A stretch of 48,276 nucleotides of DNA from Chloroflexota bacterium (GTDB taxonomy: Bacteria; Chloroflexota; Anaerolineae; Anaerolineales; E44-bin32): positions 1-48,276 of the forward strand of contig JADFRG010000021.1 in assembly GCA_022561385.1 (NCBI GenBank), given 5' to 3'. The notes beneath the pieces are model-generated. The model saw only the letters and a list, made by a program, of their open reading frames with translations. It was not told the origin of the DNA and ran no database searches. Shown piece after piece: positions 32,758 to 40,722 of this stretch. The position numbers and the translations under genes were made by a program. The stretch's first letter is position 1; the number at the start of each line of letters is the position of its first letter.

Positions 32758-33840
32758 ATGTTCGGATTTGAGCCCACTGCAGAACAAAAGATGCTGGTGG
32801 AGGCGGTTCGCCGCTACGCTGAGAACGATCTGCGGGCGGCCGCTCACGAAGCCGATGAAAGCGGCGAGCTGCCGCGTGAATTGATCGAAAAGGGCTGGGA
32901 GCTAGGCGTACTCCAGGCCAGTGTGCCTGAGGCGTATGGAGGCTTCGGCGAGCGTTCGGCCGTGACCGGGGCGCTGGCTGCCGAAGAGCTGGCCTGGGGA
33001 GACCTGAGCGGTGCGTTAGCCATCATGGCCCCGGGCGCATATGCGCTTTCGGTCCTCCTATCGGGGAGCGAGGATCAGAAATCCAAACTGATTCCGGCCG
33101 TGATAGAGGGGGATTGGCAGCCTTACACGACCGCGTTTATGGAGCCCGACTACGACTTCTACGCCGGCGAAATGCGGACTACGGCGGTCGCGAGTAACGG
33201 TGACTACCTGATCACCGGACAAAAAGCACGCGTAGCGTTTGGTGACCGCGCCCGGACGCTGCTTACTTTCGCCCGCGTGGAAGGGCAAATCGAGGCCTTT
33301 GCCGTGCCCACCGATACAGTGGGCCTCCGAGTTGGAGAGCGAGAGACGTTGCTTGGGATCCAGGCCTTGCCCACTTTTCCAGTGACCTACAACAACGTAC
33401 GCGTTCCGGCCTCCGCCCGCCTGAAAGGGATGGACCCTTTCAAGATATTGTCCTCATTTGACGCGGCCATCGGTGCCTTGTCCGTTGGATTGAGTCGGGC
33501 CGCCTACGAGTACGCTCTGGATTATGCGAAGGATCGAGAGGCTTTCGGGAGCCCGATCGCGCAGAAACAAGCCATCGCCTTCATGTTGGCCGAGATGGCC
33601 ACCGAGATCGATGGCGCGCGTTTGATGGTTTGGGAGGCGGCCTGGGAAATCGACCAGGGCAAGGATGCCTCCCGGACTGCCTTCCTGGCGCGCACCAACG
33701 CCGCGGAAACGGCGATGATGGTCACGGATCGGGCGGTCCAGATCTTGGGGGGCCACGGTTACATTCGAGAACACCCGGTGGAACGGTGGATGCGTAACGC
33801 GCGTGGATTGTCGACCTTTGCCGGACTGGCAATGGTGTGA
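32758..33840 (+). CDS. Acyl-CoA dehydrogenase
   Basis: This 360-residue FAD-dependent dehydrogenase has an N-terminal helical domain (KGWELGVLQASVPEAYGGFGE), a middle beta-domain (YTTAFMEPDYDFYAGEMRTTAV) and a C-terminal domain (YALDYAKDREAFGSPIAQKQAIAFMLAEMATEIDGARLMVWEAAWEIDQGK ... VTDRAVQILGGHGYIREHPVERWMRNARG). It does the first oxidation of beta-oxidation. The length is slightly short for the family. It forms a likely pair with the next dehydrogenase, from which it is separated by 10 nt. Chain-length specificity is unknown. Confidence 0.92.
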   Translation: MFGFEPTAEQKMLVEAVRRYAENDLRAAAHEADESGELPRELIEKGWELGVLQASVPEAYGGFGERSAVTGALAAEELAWGDLSGALAIMAPGAYALSVLLSGSEDQKSKLIPAVIEGDWQPYTTAFMEPDYDFYAGEMRTTAVASNGDYLITGQKARVAFGDRARTLLTFARVEGQIEAFAVPTDTVGLRVGERETLLGIQALPTFPVTYNNVRVPASARLKGMDPFKILSSFDAAIGALSVGLSRAAYEYALDYAKDREAFGSPIAQKQAIAFMLAEMATEIDGARLMVWEAAWEIDQGKDASRTAFLARTNAAETAMMVTDRAVQILGGHGYIREHPVERWMRNARGLSTFAGLAMV

Positions 33841-33850
33841 GGAGCATCCC

Positions 33851-35110
33851 ATGATCAGCTTCGAGATCCCCTCAAGCATCGAACAAACGGTGAGTATGAT
33901 CGAATCGGTGGCCACCGAGATGATGCGGCCGCAAGCGCGCTACTACGATGACCACGAGCACGAAATACCGTGGGACTACATCAACTTCATGCACGCCGCG
34001 CTTCAGTCTGCGGGCGCGGAGGTGAACCTGGCGCCCACCAGCTCCCAGGATGAGCACCAGGAAGCGGGCGGGGAGGCGACCATCGGCTTTCCGAGCACCG
34101 GTTATCTGGGCATGGCGCACTACGTGGAAATGTTGTCCTGGGGAGACGCCGGCCTCTACCTGTGCACTCCGCAGGGAGGACTCGGAGCGGCGGCGGTGTC
34201 CGCCGCCGGCACGCCGGAGCAGGTAGCCAAGTTCCTGGAGCGATTTAAGGGTGACCGGGCCGTATTCTCCGCCATGGCCATCACGGAGCCCCACGCGGGG
34301 TCCGACACAGCCGCGATCAAAACCACCGCCGTGCGCGACGGCTCCGACTGGGTGCTCAACGGCGAGAAAATCTTCGTTACCGGGGGCCACAAAGCCCTGG
34401 TGGACACGCCCGGATTCGTAATCGTGTGGGCCACAATTGACCCTGAGGCGGGACGCAAGGGAATCCGCTCCTTTGTCGTGGAAGCCGGCACCCCGGGATG
34501 TACGGTCACCAAACTTGAAAAGAAGCTGGGCATCCGTTGCAGCGATACCGCCGCGATTGTATTGCAGGACTGTCGCGTTCCGCTCGAGAATATGCTGGGC
34601 ACCGTCGAGCAGGGAAAGAAAACATCCGAGGGTTACAAGGGTGTGCTGCGGACCTTCGAGGCGACCCGTCCCCTGGTGGGGGCCTCGGCACTGGGCATCG
34701 CCCGCGCGGCGCTGGAGTTCCTGAAAGCTAAGCTGGCGGAGGGCGGGATCGAGATCCGGTATGGCCTCCCGCTTAGCCGCATGACAAATCTGGAGGCGGA
34801 GGTGGTCGAGTTGGAGGCCATGTTACGTTCGGCCTGGCTCCTAACGCTGAGAGCAGTCTGGATGGTGGACAACAAGATTGCAATCAACGCCGAGTCATCC
34901 ATGTCTAAAATTAAGGCCGGCGACGCCGTGGTGAAGATCACCCAAAAGGCGGTTGAGCTGCTTGGCCCCATGGGATACTCCCGCGAGCATTTGCTTGAGA
35001 AGTGGTTCCGGGATGCCAAGATCAACGATCTATATGAAGGGACCGGACAAATCAATCGACTCATCGTCGCCCGCCGTATTCTGGGCTACAGCCGCCACGA
35101 GCTGAGCTAG
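33851..35110 (+). CDS. Acyl-CoA dehydrogenase (second paralogue)
   Basis: This 419-residue acyl-CoA dehydrogenase has FSAMAITEPHAGSDTAAIKTTAV and ILNGEKIFVTGG-like flavin loops (here WVLNGEKIFVTGGHKALV), and a C-terminal KAVELLGPMGYSREHLLEKWFRDAKINDLYEGTGQINRLIVARRILG, with the usual YEGT catalytic-base region. The ATG at 33851 is preceded by GAGGAGC in the end of the previous gene; the longer frame from 33803 overlaps it and is rejected. The two paralogues may act as a heteromer or on different substrates (inference). Confidence 0.92.
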   Translation: MISFEIPSSIEQTVSMIESVATEMMRPQARYYDDHEHEIPWDYINFMHAALQSAGAEVNLAPTSSQDEHQEAGGEATIGFPSTGYLGMAHYVEMLSWGDAGLYLCTPQGGLGAAAVSAAGTPEQVAKFLERFKGDRAVFSAMAITEPHAGSDTAAIKTTAVRDGSDWVLNGEKIFVTGGHKALVDTPGFVIVWATIDPEAGRKGIRSFVVEAGTPGCTVTKLEKKLGIRCSDTAAIVLQDCRVPLENMLGTVEQGKKTSEGYKGVLRTFEATRPLVGASALGIARAALEFLKAKLAEGGIEIRYGLPLSRMTNLEAEVVELEAMLRSAWLLTLRAVWMVDNKIAINAESSMSKIKAGDAVVKITQKAVELLGPMGYSREHLLEKWFRDAKINDLYEGTGQINRLIVARRILGYSRHELS

Positions 35111-35156
35111 GCTCAGTTGCTCGCCAGGCCCGTGCCTGCTCTGAGTAGGAGAGGAT

Positions 35157-35224
35157 TGCATCGCTCCGCTCGCAATGACGGATTCCGTCGGGTCATGTCA
35201 TTGCGAGGAGCGCAGCGACGAAGC
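35157..35224. repeat. Palindromic intergenic repeat, copy 1
   Basis: GCATCGCTCCGCTCGCAATGAC is followed by its approximate inverse GTCATTGCGAGGAGCGCAGCGAC. A 32-bp block here (35193-35224) is identical to copy 2 at 39784-39815. This is a REP/MITE-like mobile or structural element. It lies between the acyl-CoA dehydrogenase and fadN genes. Confidence 0.75.
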
Positions 35225-35283
35225 TATCTCGGCCGCGTGGCAGGACCGCAGGCGCAATTGACCAAGGCTATAGGAAACATCCC

Positions 35284-37698
35284 ATGACCTATAAGATCGG
35301 ACACGCGGCGGTTGTTGGAGCCGGCACCATGGGCGCGGCGATCGCGGCCCACCTGGCAAACGCCGGCGTGAGCTCGCTGCTGCTGGACGTGGTCCCGACC
35401 GAGCTATCCCCGGCCGAAGAGGCGCGCGGCCTTTCGCTGAAGGACGATTCAGTGAGGAACCGCATTGTGAGAGAAGGTTGGGAGCGTTGCCTGACCGAGC
35501 GGCCGGCCAACCTGTTTAGCGATCGACGTGCGGAGCTGGTCACCCTGGGGAATATTGAAGATGACATACACCGCTTGGCCGAGGCGGACTGGATCATCGA
35601 GGCCGTGGTGGAAAGGCTGGATGTCAAACACGAGATCTTGTCTCGCATCGAGGCTGCGCGACGGCCGGATAGTATCGTTTCCACCAATACCTCCGGCCTG
35701 CCGATTCACAGAATCTCCGAAGGACGCAGTGAAGATTTCAAGGCGCATTTCTTGGGGACGCACTTTTTCAATCCGCCACGTTATCTGAAATTGTTGGAAA
35801 TTATCCCGGGCGAGACGACTCGGCCCGAGGTGCTTGAAACCATGGTTGAGTTCGCCACCGAACGTCTGGGCAAGGGGGTGATCGTCTGCAAGGACACACC
35901 CAACTTTATTGGGAACCGCTATTTCAGCATCGTTAATACTTACGCGCTGGACTACGCCCTGGAAAATGGCTACACCGTAGAGGAAGTGGATCGGCTGACC
36001 GGCCCGGTGATCGGATACCCGAAGACGGCTACCTATCGGCTGTTGGATCTGGTGGGAATCGACGTGATGGGTGACGTGCGCGATCATCTGTACCCCGCGC
36101 TCGAGGGGGACGAACACCGCGAAGTGCTTCAGAGCACGCGGGTCGGGGCGATGGTGGAGCGGATCGTCGAGCGTGGTTGGTTGGGCCGAAAGACAGGTCA
36201 GGGTTTCTATAAGCGCGCCGAGGACGGCAAGTTCTGGTGGCTGGATACGGAAGACATGGAATATCGGCCACCGACGAAGCCCGAATTCGAATCCATAAGC
36301 AAACATAAAGATGAGCAAGATGTCGGAAAACGCCTGCGGCTGATCGTGGCGGAAGAGGACCGCGCGGCAAAGTTCCTCTGGGCAACCGGCTCGTTTGGTT
36401 TTCGCTACGCGGCCAGCCTGATTCCCTCCGTTTCGGAGAATTTGCTCTCCATAGACAAGGCCATGAAATGGGGCTTCATGCACGAGCTGGGGCCTTTCGA
36501 ACGTTGGGATGCACTCGGCGTAAACGAGTCGGTGGCGCGCATGGAATCGGAGGGCCAGTCGGTGCCGGAATGGGTGGTGGATATGCTGTCGGCCGGCGTG
36601 GAGAGTTTCTACCAGCGGGAAGACGGCCGTAAGATCGGTTACTACGATCCGGCCAGCCGCGACTATGTGCGCATTCCCCCCGACCCGCGAGTTGTATCGA
36701 TCTCCGAGCTCAAGGCGCAGGGGAAGGAGCTCCGGGCGAACGACGGGGCCAGCCTGCTCGATATGGGGGAAGGAGTGCTGCTGCTCGAGTTTCACACGCG
36801 CGCTTCCAATGCCCTGGATGCAGACGTGCTTGAGCTGGCCGGGGCCGCGTTGGAGGAGCTCGAGTCGGAGACCTGGAAGGCTATGGTAGTTGGCAATGAG
36901 GGCAAACATTTTTCCGTGGGTGCCAACCTATTCACCATGGCCGTGGCCGCCCAACAGGGCGACATGGACCTGATTGACGAGGCCGGGCGCGCGCTTCAAT
37001 CCTTCCTCCAGCGCATGCGGGCCAGCCCAAAGCCGATCGTGGTGGCCCCCTTCGGGATGGCGCTGGGAGGCGGGGCCGAGGTCGTAATGGGCGGTTCGCG
37101 CGTGGTGGCCGCCGCCGAAAGTTACATTGGATTGGTGGAGGTCGGAGTAGGATTGATCCCGGCCGGCTCGGGCACCAAGGAATTGATGCGGCGCAAGTTG
37201 GGACCAGTGATGCAGACAGATAACGCCGATGTGTTGCCTCATCTGCAGGCGATATTCGAGCAGATAGCGCTGGCCAAAGTTTCCGAGAGTGCCGAACAGG
37301 CCCGGGACATGGGATTCCTGACGGAGGGCGACCGCATCGTCATGAACCGGGATCATTTGTTGGCCGAGGCCAAACGCACCGCGTTACAAATGGTGGAGGC
37401 CGGCTACCGGCCCGAGGCGGAGGGGAAGGTCTGGGCCGCGGGGCGGGATGCTCTTGCAGATCTCAAGATGATGGTCTGGACGATGGTAGAGGCAGGATAC
37501 GCCACCGAATACGATGCCGTGGTGGCGAACCATCTGGCGCACGTCATGACCGGCGGCGACATCAGCGGGCCGGGATGGGTGCCCGAGGCGTACATCCTGG
37601 ATCTTGAACGAGAGGCATTTGTTGCGCTCGCGGCCGAACCGAAGACGCAGGAGCGAATGTGGCACATGTTACAGACCCGCAAGCCGCTGCGAAATTGA
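35284..37698 (+). CDS. fadN: FadN-like 3-hydroxyacyl-CoA dehydrogenase/enoyl-CoA hydratase
   Basis: This 804-residue bifunctional beta-oxidation enzyme places the NAD-binding 3-hydroxyacyl-CoA dehydrogenase first (VVGAGTMGAAIAAHLANAGV, NTSGLPIHRISEG, HFLGTHFFNPPRYLKLLEII, KDTPNFIGNRYF) and the crotonase domain last (FSVGANLFTMAVAAQQGD, FGMALGGGAEVVMGGSRVVAAAESYIGLVEVGVGLIPAGSGTKEL). This order matches FadN rather than FadB/FadJ. It presumably works with the downstream thiolase as FadNA. The start is ATG at 35284. Confidence 0.93.
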   Translation: MTYKIGHAAVVGAGTMGAAIAAHLANAGVSSLLLDVVPTELSPAEEARGLSLKDDSVRNRIVREGWERCLTERPANLFSDRRAELVTLGNIEDDIHRLAEADWIIEAVVERLDVKHEILSRIEAARRPDSIVSTNTSGLPIHRISEGRSEDFKAHFLGTHFFNPPRYLKLLEIIPGETTRPEVLETMVEFATERLGKGVIVCKDTPNFIGNRYFSIVNTYALDYALENGYTVEEVDRLTGPVIGYPKTATYRLLDLVGIDVMGDVRDHLYPALEGDEHREVLQSTRVGAMVERIVERGWLGRKTGQGFYKRAEDGKFWWLDTEDMEYRPPTKPEFESISKHKDEQDVGKRLRLIVAEEDRAAKFLWATGSFGFRYAASLIPSVSENLLSIDKAMKWGFMHELGPFERWDALGVNESVARMESEGQSVPEWVVDMLSAGVESFYQREDGRKIGYYDPASRDYVRIPPDPRVVSISELKAQGKELRANDGASLLDMGEGVLLLEFHTRASNALDADVLELAGAALEELESETWKAMVVGNEGKHFSVGANLFTMAVAAQQGDMDLIDEAGRALQSFLQRMRASPKPIVVAPFGMALGGGAEVVMGGSRVVAAAESYIGLVEVGVGLIPAGSGTKELMRRKLGPVMQTDNADVLPHLQAIFEQIALAKVSESAEQARDMGFLTEGDRIVMNRDHLLAEAKRTALQMVEAGYRPEAEGKVWAAGRDALADLKMMVWTMVEAGYATEYDAVVANHLAHVMTGGDISGPGWVPEAYILDLEREAFVALAAEPKTQERMWHMLQTRKPLRN

Positions 37699-37775
37699 GG
37701 CCCTCTTATCGCAACTCTTGCCCGCGTGCCATGCGCATAGCCATCTCTAGATTGGGCGGGATTGTTAAGGAGAAT

Positions 37776-38125
37776 GGAACACGCGGGAGGTGGAAGTCAG
37801 ACGTGGATGGGGCGCTGTGATGCGGGCGAATTGAGCCAGCCGGAATTGGGAGACACGCGCAAATCGGGCGGCTCGCTACGGGAGATTGGAACCGGCGGGA
37901 ATTAGCAGACACGCGCGGATCGGGCGGCTCGTTGCGGGAAATCGGAACCGGCGAGAAGTAGCAGACACGCGTGGATGGGGCGCCGTAAGGCGGGGGATTG
38001 GAACAGGTGGGAGGCGACAGAAACTCGTGGACGGGGCAGAGTGGTGCGGGGAATTGAAACGCGCGGGAGGTGGCAGAAGCGCGTGGACTGGGCCGCTTGC
38101 TGCGGGAGACTGGAACACGCCGGAG
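37776..38125. repeat. Tandem array of 56-bp degenerate repeats (about 6.3 units)
   Basis: Consecutive units begin GGAAC(C/A)(G/C)GCGGGA... and end TGCGGGAAAT(T/C)-like, with unit lengths 57, 55, 56, 56, 56 and 56 and a partial seventh. They are contiguous with no spacers. The unit length is not a multiple of three, so the open frame on the minus strand does not encode a regular protein repeat. The array fills the gap between fadN and the thiolase gene. Confidence 0.85.
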
Positions 38126-38201
38126 AGGCACATATTCATGGTGCGAAACAGCAAGAACCGGATTTCTTAGGTTAGGCTGGGCAGGTGAAGGAGTTAACAA
38201 G

Positions 38202-39389
38202 ATGAGCCGAGAAGCAGTGATCGTGGCCGCCGCGCGAACCGCGGTGGGGCGGGCGAAAAAGGGGATAACCCGCAACCTGCGGCCAGAAGACATGGCCGTG
38301 GCCGTTATCCAGGACCTGCTGGGACGGGTCGAGGGAAAACTTGATCCGGCCCGCATCGATGATGTGATCCTGGGCTGCGCCTATCCGGAGGGGGCTCAGG
38401 GGCTGAACGTCGCCAGGTCGATAGGGATCAGAGCGGGACTGCCCGTGAGTGTGCCGGCTCAAACCATCAATCGCTTCTGCTCCAGCGGGCTTCAGTCAAT
38501 CGCCATGGGCGCCGAGCGCATTATTGCCAATGGTGCGGACATCGTGATTGCGGGAGGCGTGGAATCGATGAGCGCGGTTCCCATGACGGGTTATCACCTC
38601 AGCCTGGACCCGTGGCTCGTGGAAAACAACCCAGAGGTCTACATGAGTATGGGCCTGACCGCCGAGCGCGTGGCGGAAGAATTTTCTATCTCACGCGAGG
38701 ATCAGGACGAATTTGCGTTCCACAGTCATCGGAAAGCGGCCGCCGCGGTGGATGCGGGGAAGTTCGAGGATGAAATTGTTCCCATCGAGTTCGAGCAGGT
38801 ATGGGTCGAGGCGGACGGGACCCGAATGCGGGAACAGATGATATTTCAGGCCGATGAGCATCTCCGGCCGGATACAACCCTGGATGGCCTGGCCGGATTG
38901 AAGCCTGTGTTCAAGAGGAACGGGACCGTGACTGCCGGAAATGCCTCTCCCCTGAGCGATGGCGCGGCCGCGGTGCTGGTCATGGAGGCCGGCACCGCCG
39001 TTGAGCTCGGCATCGAACCTATGGCCAGGTTCGTCGGCTTCAGTGCTGCCGGGGTACGGCCGGAAATCATGGGAATCGGCCCGGTCAAGGCGGTCCCCAA
39101 GTTATTGAGCCGCACCGGCTTGCAGCTCACCGACATCGACCTGGTCGAGCTGAATGAAGCCTTCGCCTCCCAGAGCGTGGCGGTGATGCGCGAGCTGGAA
39201 TTTGATCCGGAGCTGCTGAATCCGAATGGTGGCGCCATCGCCCTCGGGCACCCGCTGGGGTGCACCGGAGCCAAGCTGACCACACAGCTGCTTTATGAAA
39301 TGAGGCGGCGCGGATCCCGGTATGGGCTGGTGACCATGTGTATCGGCGGAGGAATGGGGGCGGCTGGGATCTTTGAAAATCTAAACTAA
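38202..39389 (+). CDS. fadA: Acetyl-CoA acyltransferase (thiolase)
   Basis: This 395-residue thiolase has the acyl-binding cysteine in NRFCSSGLQS (Cys93), then GGVESMSAVPM, NGTVTAGNASPLSDGAAAVLVM, LVELNEAFASQSVAVMRE, GGAIALGHPLGCTGAK (catalytic His) and VTMCIGGGMGAAGIFE (second catalytic Cys). It performs the last step of beta-oxidation. The ATG at 38202 has GAAGGAG 7 nt upstream; the longer frame to 38070 runs into the repeat array and is rejected. It is followed after 16 nt by an SCP2 gene. Confidence 0.95.
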   Translation: MSREAVIVAAARTAVGRAKKGITRNLRPEDMAVAVIQDLLGRVEGKLDPARIDDVILGCAYPEGAQGLNVARSIGIRAGLPVSVPAQTINRFCSSGLQSIAMGAERIIANGADIVIAGGVESMSAVPMTGYHLSLDPWLVENNPEVYMSMGLTAERVAEEFSISREDQDEFAFHSHRKAAAAVDAGKFEDEIVPIEFEQVWVEADGTRMREQMIFQADEHLRPDTTLDGLAGLKPVFKRNGTVTAGNASPLSDGAAAVLVMEAGTAVELGIEPMARFVGFSAAGVRPEIMGIGPVKAVPKLLSRTGLQLTDIDLVELNEAFASQSVAVMRELEFDPELLNPNGGAIALGHPLGCTGAKLTTQLLYEMRRRGSRYGLVTMCIGGGMGAAGIFENLN

Positions 39390-39405
39390 TGCGCGAGGAG
39401 CAAAT

Positions 39406-39741
39406 ATGGGAGAAGAGCTGACGATTGTAAAGCTTATGGAACTAATGCCCGCGGCGTTTCAGCCCGAAAAGGCGGGAGACCTCAATGCCGATATCCTATT
39501 CAATCTGCAGGGCGAGCAAGGTGGAGATTGGACCCTGCACATTCGCGATGGAACCGCTTCCGTCGAGCAAGGCAAAACCGAGGGGGTGAGACTGACCCTG
39601 ACCGCTGAGGCCGACGACTTTCTCGGCCTCATCACCGGCGAACTTAATGCAATGTCCGCTTTTGCGCAGGGAAAGGTCAAGCTCAAGGGGGACCTGAGCC
39701 TGGCAATGAAGTTGATGGATTTCTTCAAGTTGCCGGCATAA
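39406..39741 (+). CDS. SCP2 sterol-carrier domain protein
   Basis: This 111-residue single-domain protein has the SCP2 pattern: VKLMELMPAAFQPEKAGDLNADILFNLQGEQGGDWTLHIRDG, then VRLTLTAEADDFLGLITGELNAMSAFAQGKVKLKGDLSLAMKL. Such proteins bind hydrophobic ligands such as acyl-CoAs. They often end bacterial fatty acid degradation operons. GAGGAGC precedes the ATG. Confidence 0.9.
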   Translation: MGEELTIVKLMELMPAAFQPEKAGDLNADILFNLQGEQGGDWTLHIRDGTASVEQGKTEGVRLTLTAEADDFLGLITGELNAMSAFAQGKVKLKGDLSLAMKLMDFFKLPA

Positions 39742-39746
39742 CATTC

Positions 39747-39822
39747 GTTCGCAATGATATGGCGCAATTAGCGTCCGACAGGATCATGTCATTGCGAGGA
39801 GCGCAGCGACGAAGCAATCTCC
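39747..39822. repeat. Palindromic intergenic repeat, copy 2
   Basis: It contains GTTCGCAATGA, then TCCGAC-AGG and a 32-bp block (39784-39815) identical to copy 1 at 35193-35224. The left arm is more degenerate than in copy 1. Confidence 0.7.
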
Positions 39823-39868
39823 AACCCTCAGGAGGAGAATACTTCGCCCGCAAGTTATCACATAACAG

Positions 39869-39905
39869 AGGCCAGCCGAGCTCTTAGCCCGGCCGGCCCC
39901 TTTTT
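39869..39905 (+). terminator. Intrinsic terminator after the beta-oxidation cluster
   Basis: GGCC-A-GCCG-A-GC (from 39870) pairs with GC-C-CGGC-C-GGCC (to 39898) with two A-C mismatches, followed by CC and TTTTT at 39901-39905. It ends the TetR-to-SCP2 transcription unit before the convergent DUF2344 gene. Confidence 0.75.
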
Positions 39906-40035
39906 GGTTGTGACACCAATCACGCAGGGCGGGGTGTTTAACTGGCCGGTTCCCCGGCCTCCGACACGTGATCTTGATGTGGGTTCGGATCGTAAAACCT
40001 GCGGATCACAGGTCCGGTGTCTCCTTCGAGGACTG

Positions 40036-40722
40036 TCAGTCTGAATCGCGAAGGATGAGCAAGACCCTATGGGGAACCAGGGGGATGGGATCCAGCTCGA
40101 GCGCAAGTAATACTTCGTCCGGACGGCCGGTTGCGCCGCTCCGCGCCGCCAGCCGCAGGCGGAGCTCCAGAGAATCTAGCAAAATCATGTCCTCGATCAG
40201 CGGCCGGAGGTCATACTCCTTCCCCCTTCGCACCCGCGGCAGCTTGTCGGCCGCGAGCTGAGCTCGGATGCGAGCCTGGATCTGCTTCTGATTTTCATCC
40301 GGAATTGGGATCACATACTCCGAGGAGGTGATCAGCTTCTGGAGCTTCGGGGATCCTTCGGCGATGGGCGCGATCGCCGAAATCGTAAGGCCGGGCGGTG
40401 CGGCCGCCGCCAGTCTCTCGGTCAGTTCGGCCGTCTCAACTTCTTGAATAAGCTGGATGTCGATCAGGTCCGCCTCGCTCGTGCAGCCCAATGGGAGCGC
40501 GGCTCCGATATTAATTTTTGGCCTCGGGTTGTAACCTTCTGAGTAAGCCAGCGGAATTCTTGCTCGCCGAAGTGTACGTTCCCAGGCGCGGTGGAGGTCT
40601 AGATGACCGGTGAAACGGAGTTCGCGGCCTTTGCCGAAGGTGATGCGGTAGCGGTAGGACGTCAAGCCGGAAGAAGCGGAATCGACTTTATCTTCCGGCT
40701 GGGGGATCTTACCTCGGGGCAC
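40036..40722 (-). CDS. DUF2344 protein (TIGR03936), partner of the TIGR03960 radical SAM protein
   Basis: This 228-residue protein with core YRYRITFGKGRELRFTGHLDLHRAWERTLRRARIPLAYSEGYNPRPKINIGAALPLGCTSEADLIDI is typical of DUF2344, which nearly always follows or is fused to TIGR03960. Function is unknown; a link to RNA modification or ribosome-related work has been suggested by context elsewhere. The ATG at 40722 overlaps the upstream gene by 61 nt. A TTG at 40665 would overlap by only 4 nt (TTGA) and is an equally likely start. Confidence 0.88.
   Translation of the reverse strand: MPRGKIPQPEDKVDSASSGLTSYRYRITFGKGRELRFTGHLDLHRAWERTLRRARIPLAYSEGYNPRPKINIGAALPLGCTSEADLIDIQLIQEVETAELTERLAAAAPPGLTISAIAPIAEGSPKLQKLITSSEYVIPIPDENQKQIQARIRAQLAADKLPRVRRGKEYDLRPLIEDMILLDSLELRLRLAARSGATGRPDEVLLALELDPIPLVPHRVLLILRDSD

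Noticed and set aside
37776-38125. CRISPR array
   Set aside because: Units are contiguous and degenerate with no unique spacers, and no cas genes are present.
37706-38356. 216-residue Pro/Ser-rich minus-strand ORF across the 56-bp repeats
   Set aside because: The 56-bp period breaks any protein repeat and the frame runs into the thiolase gene on the other strand; no ribosome site or domain is visible.
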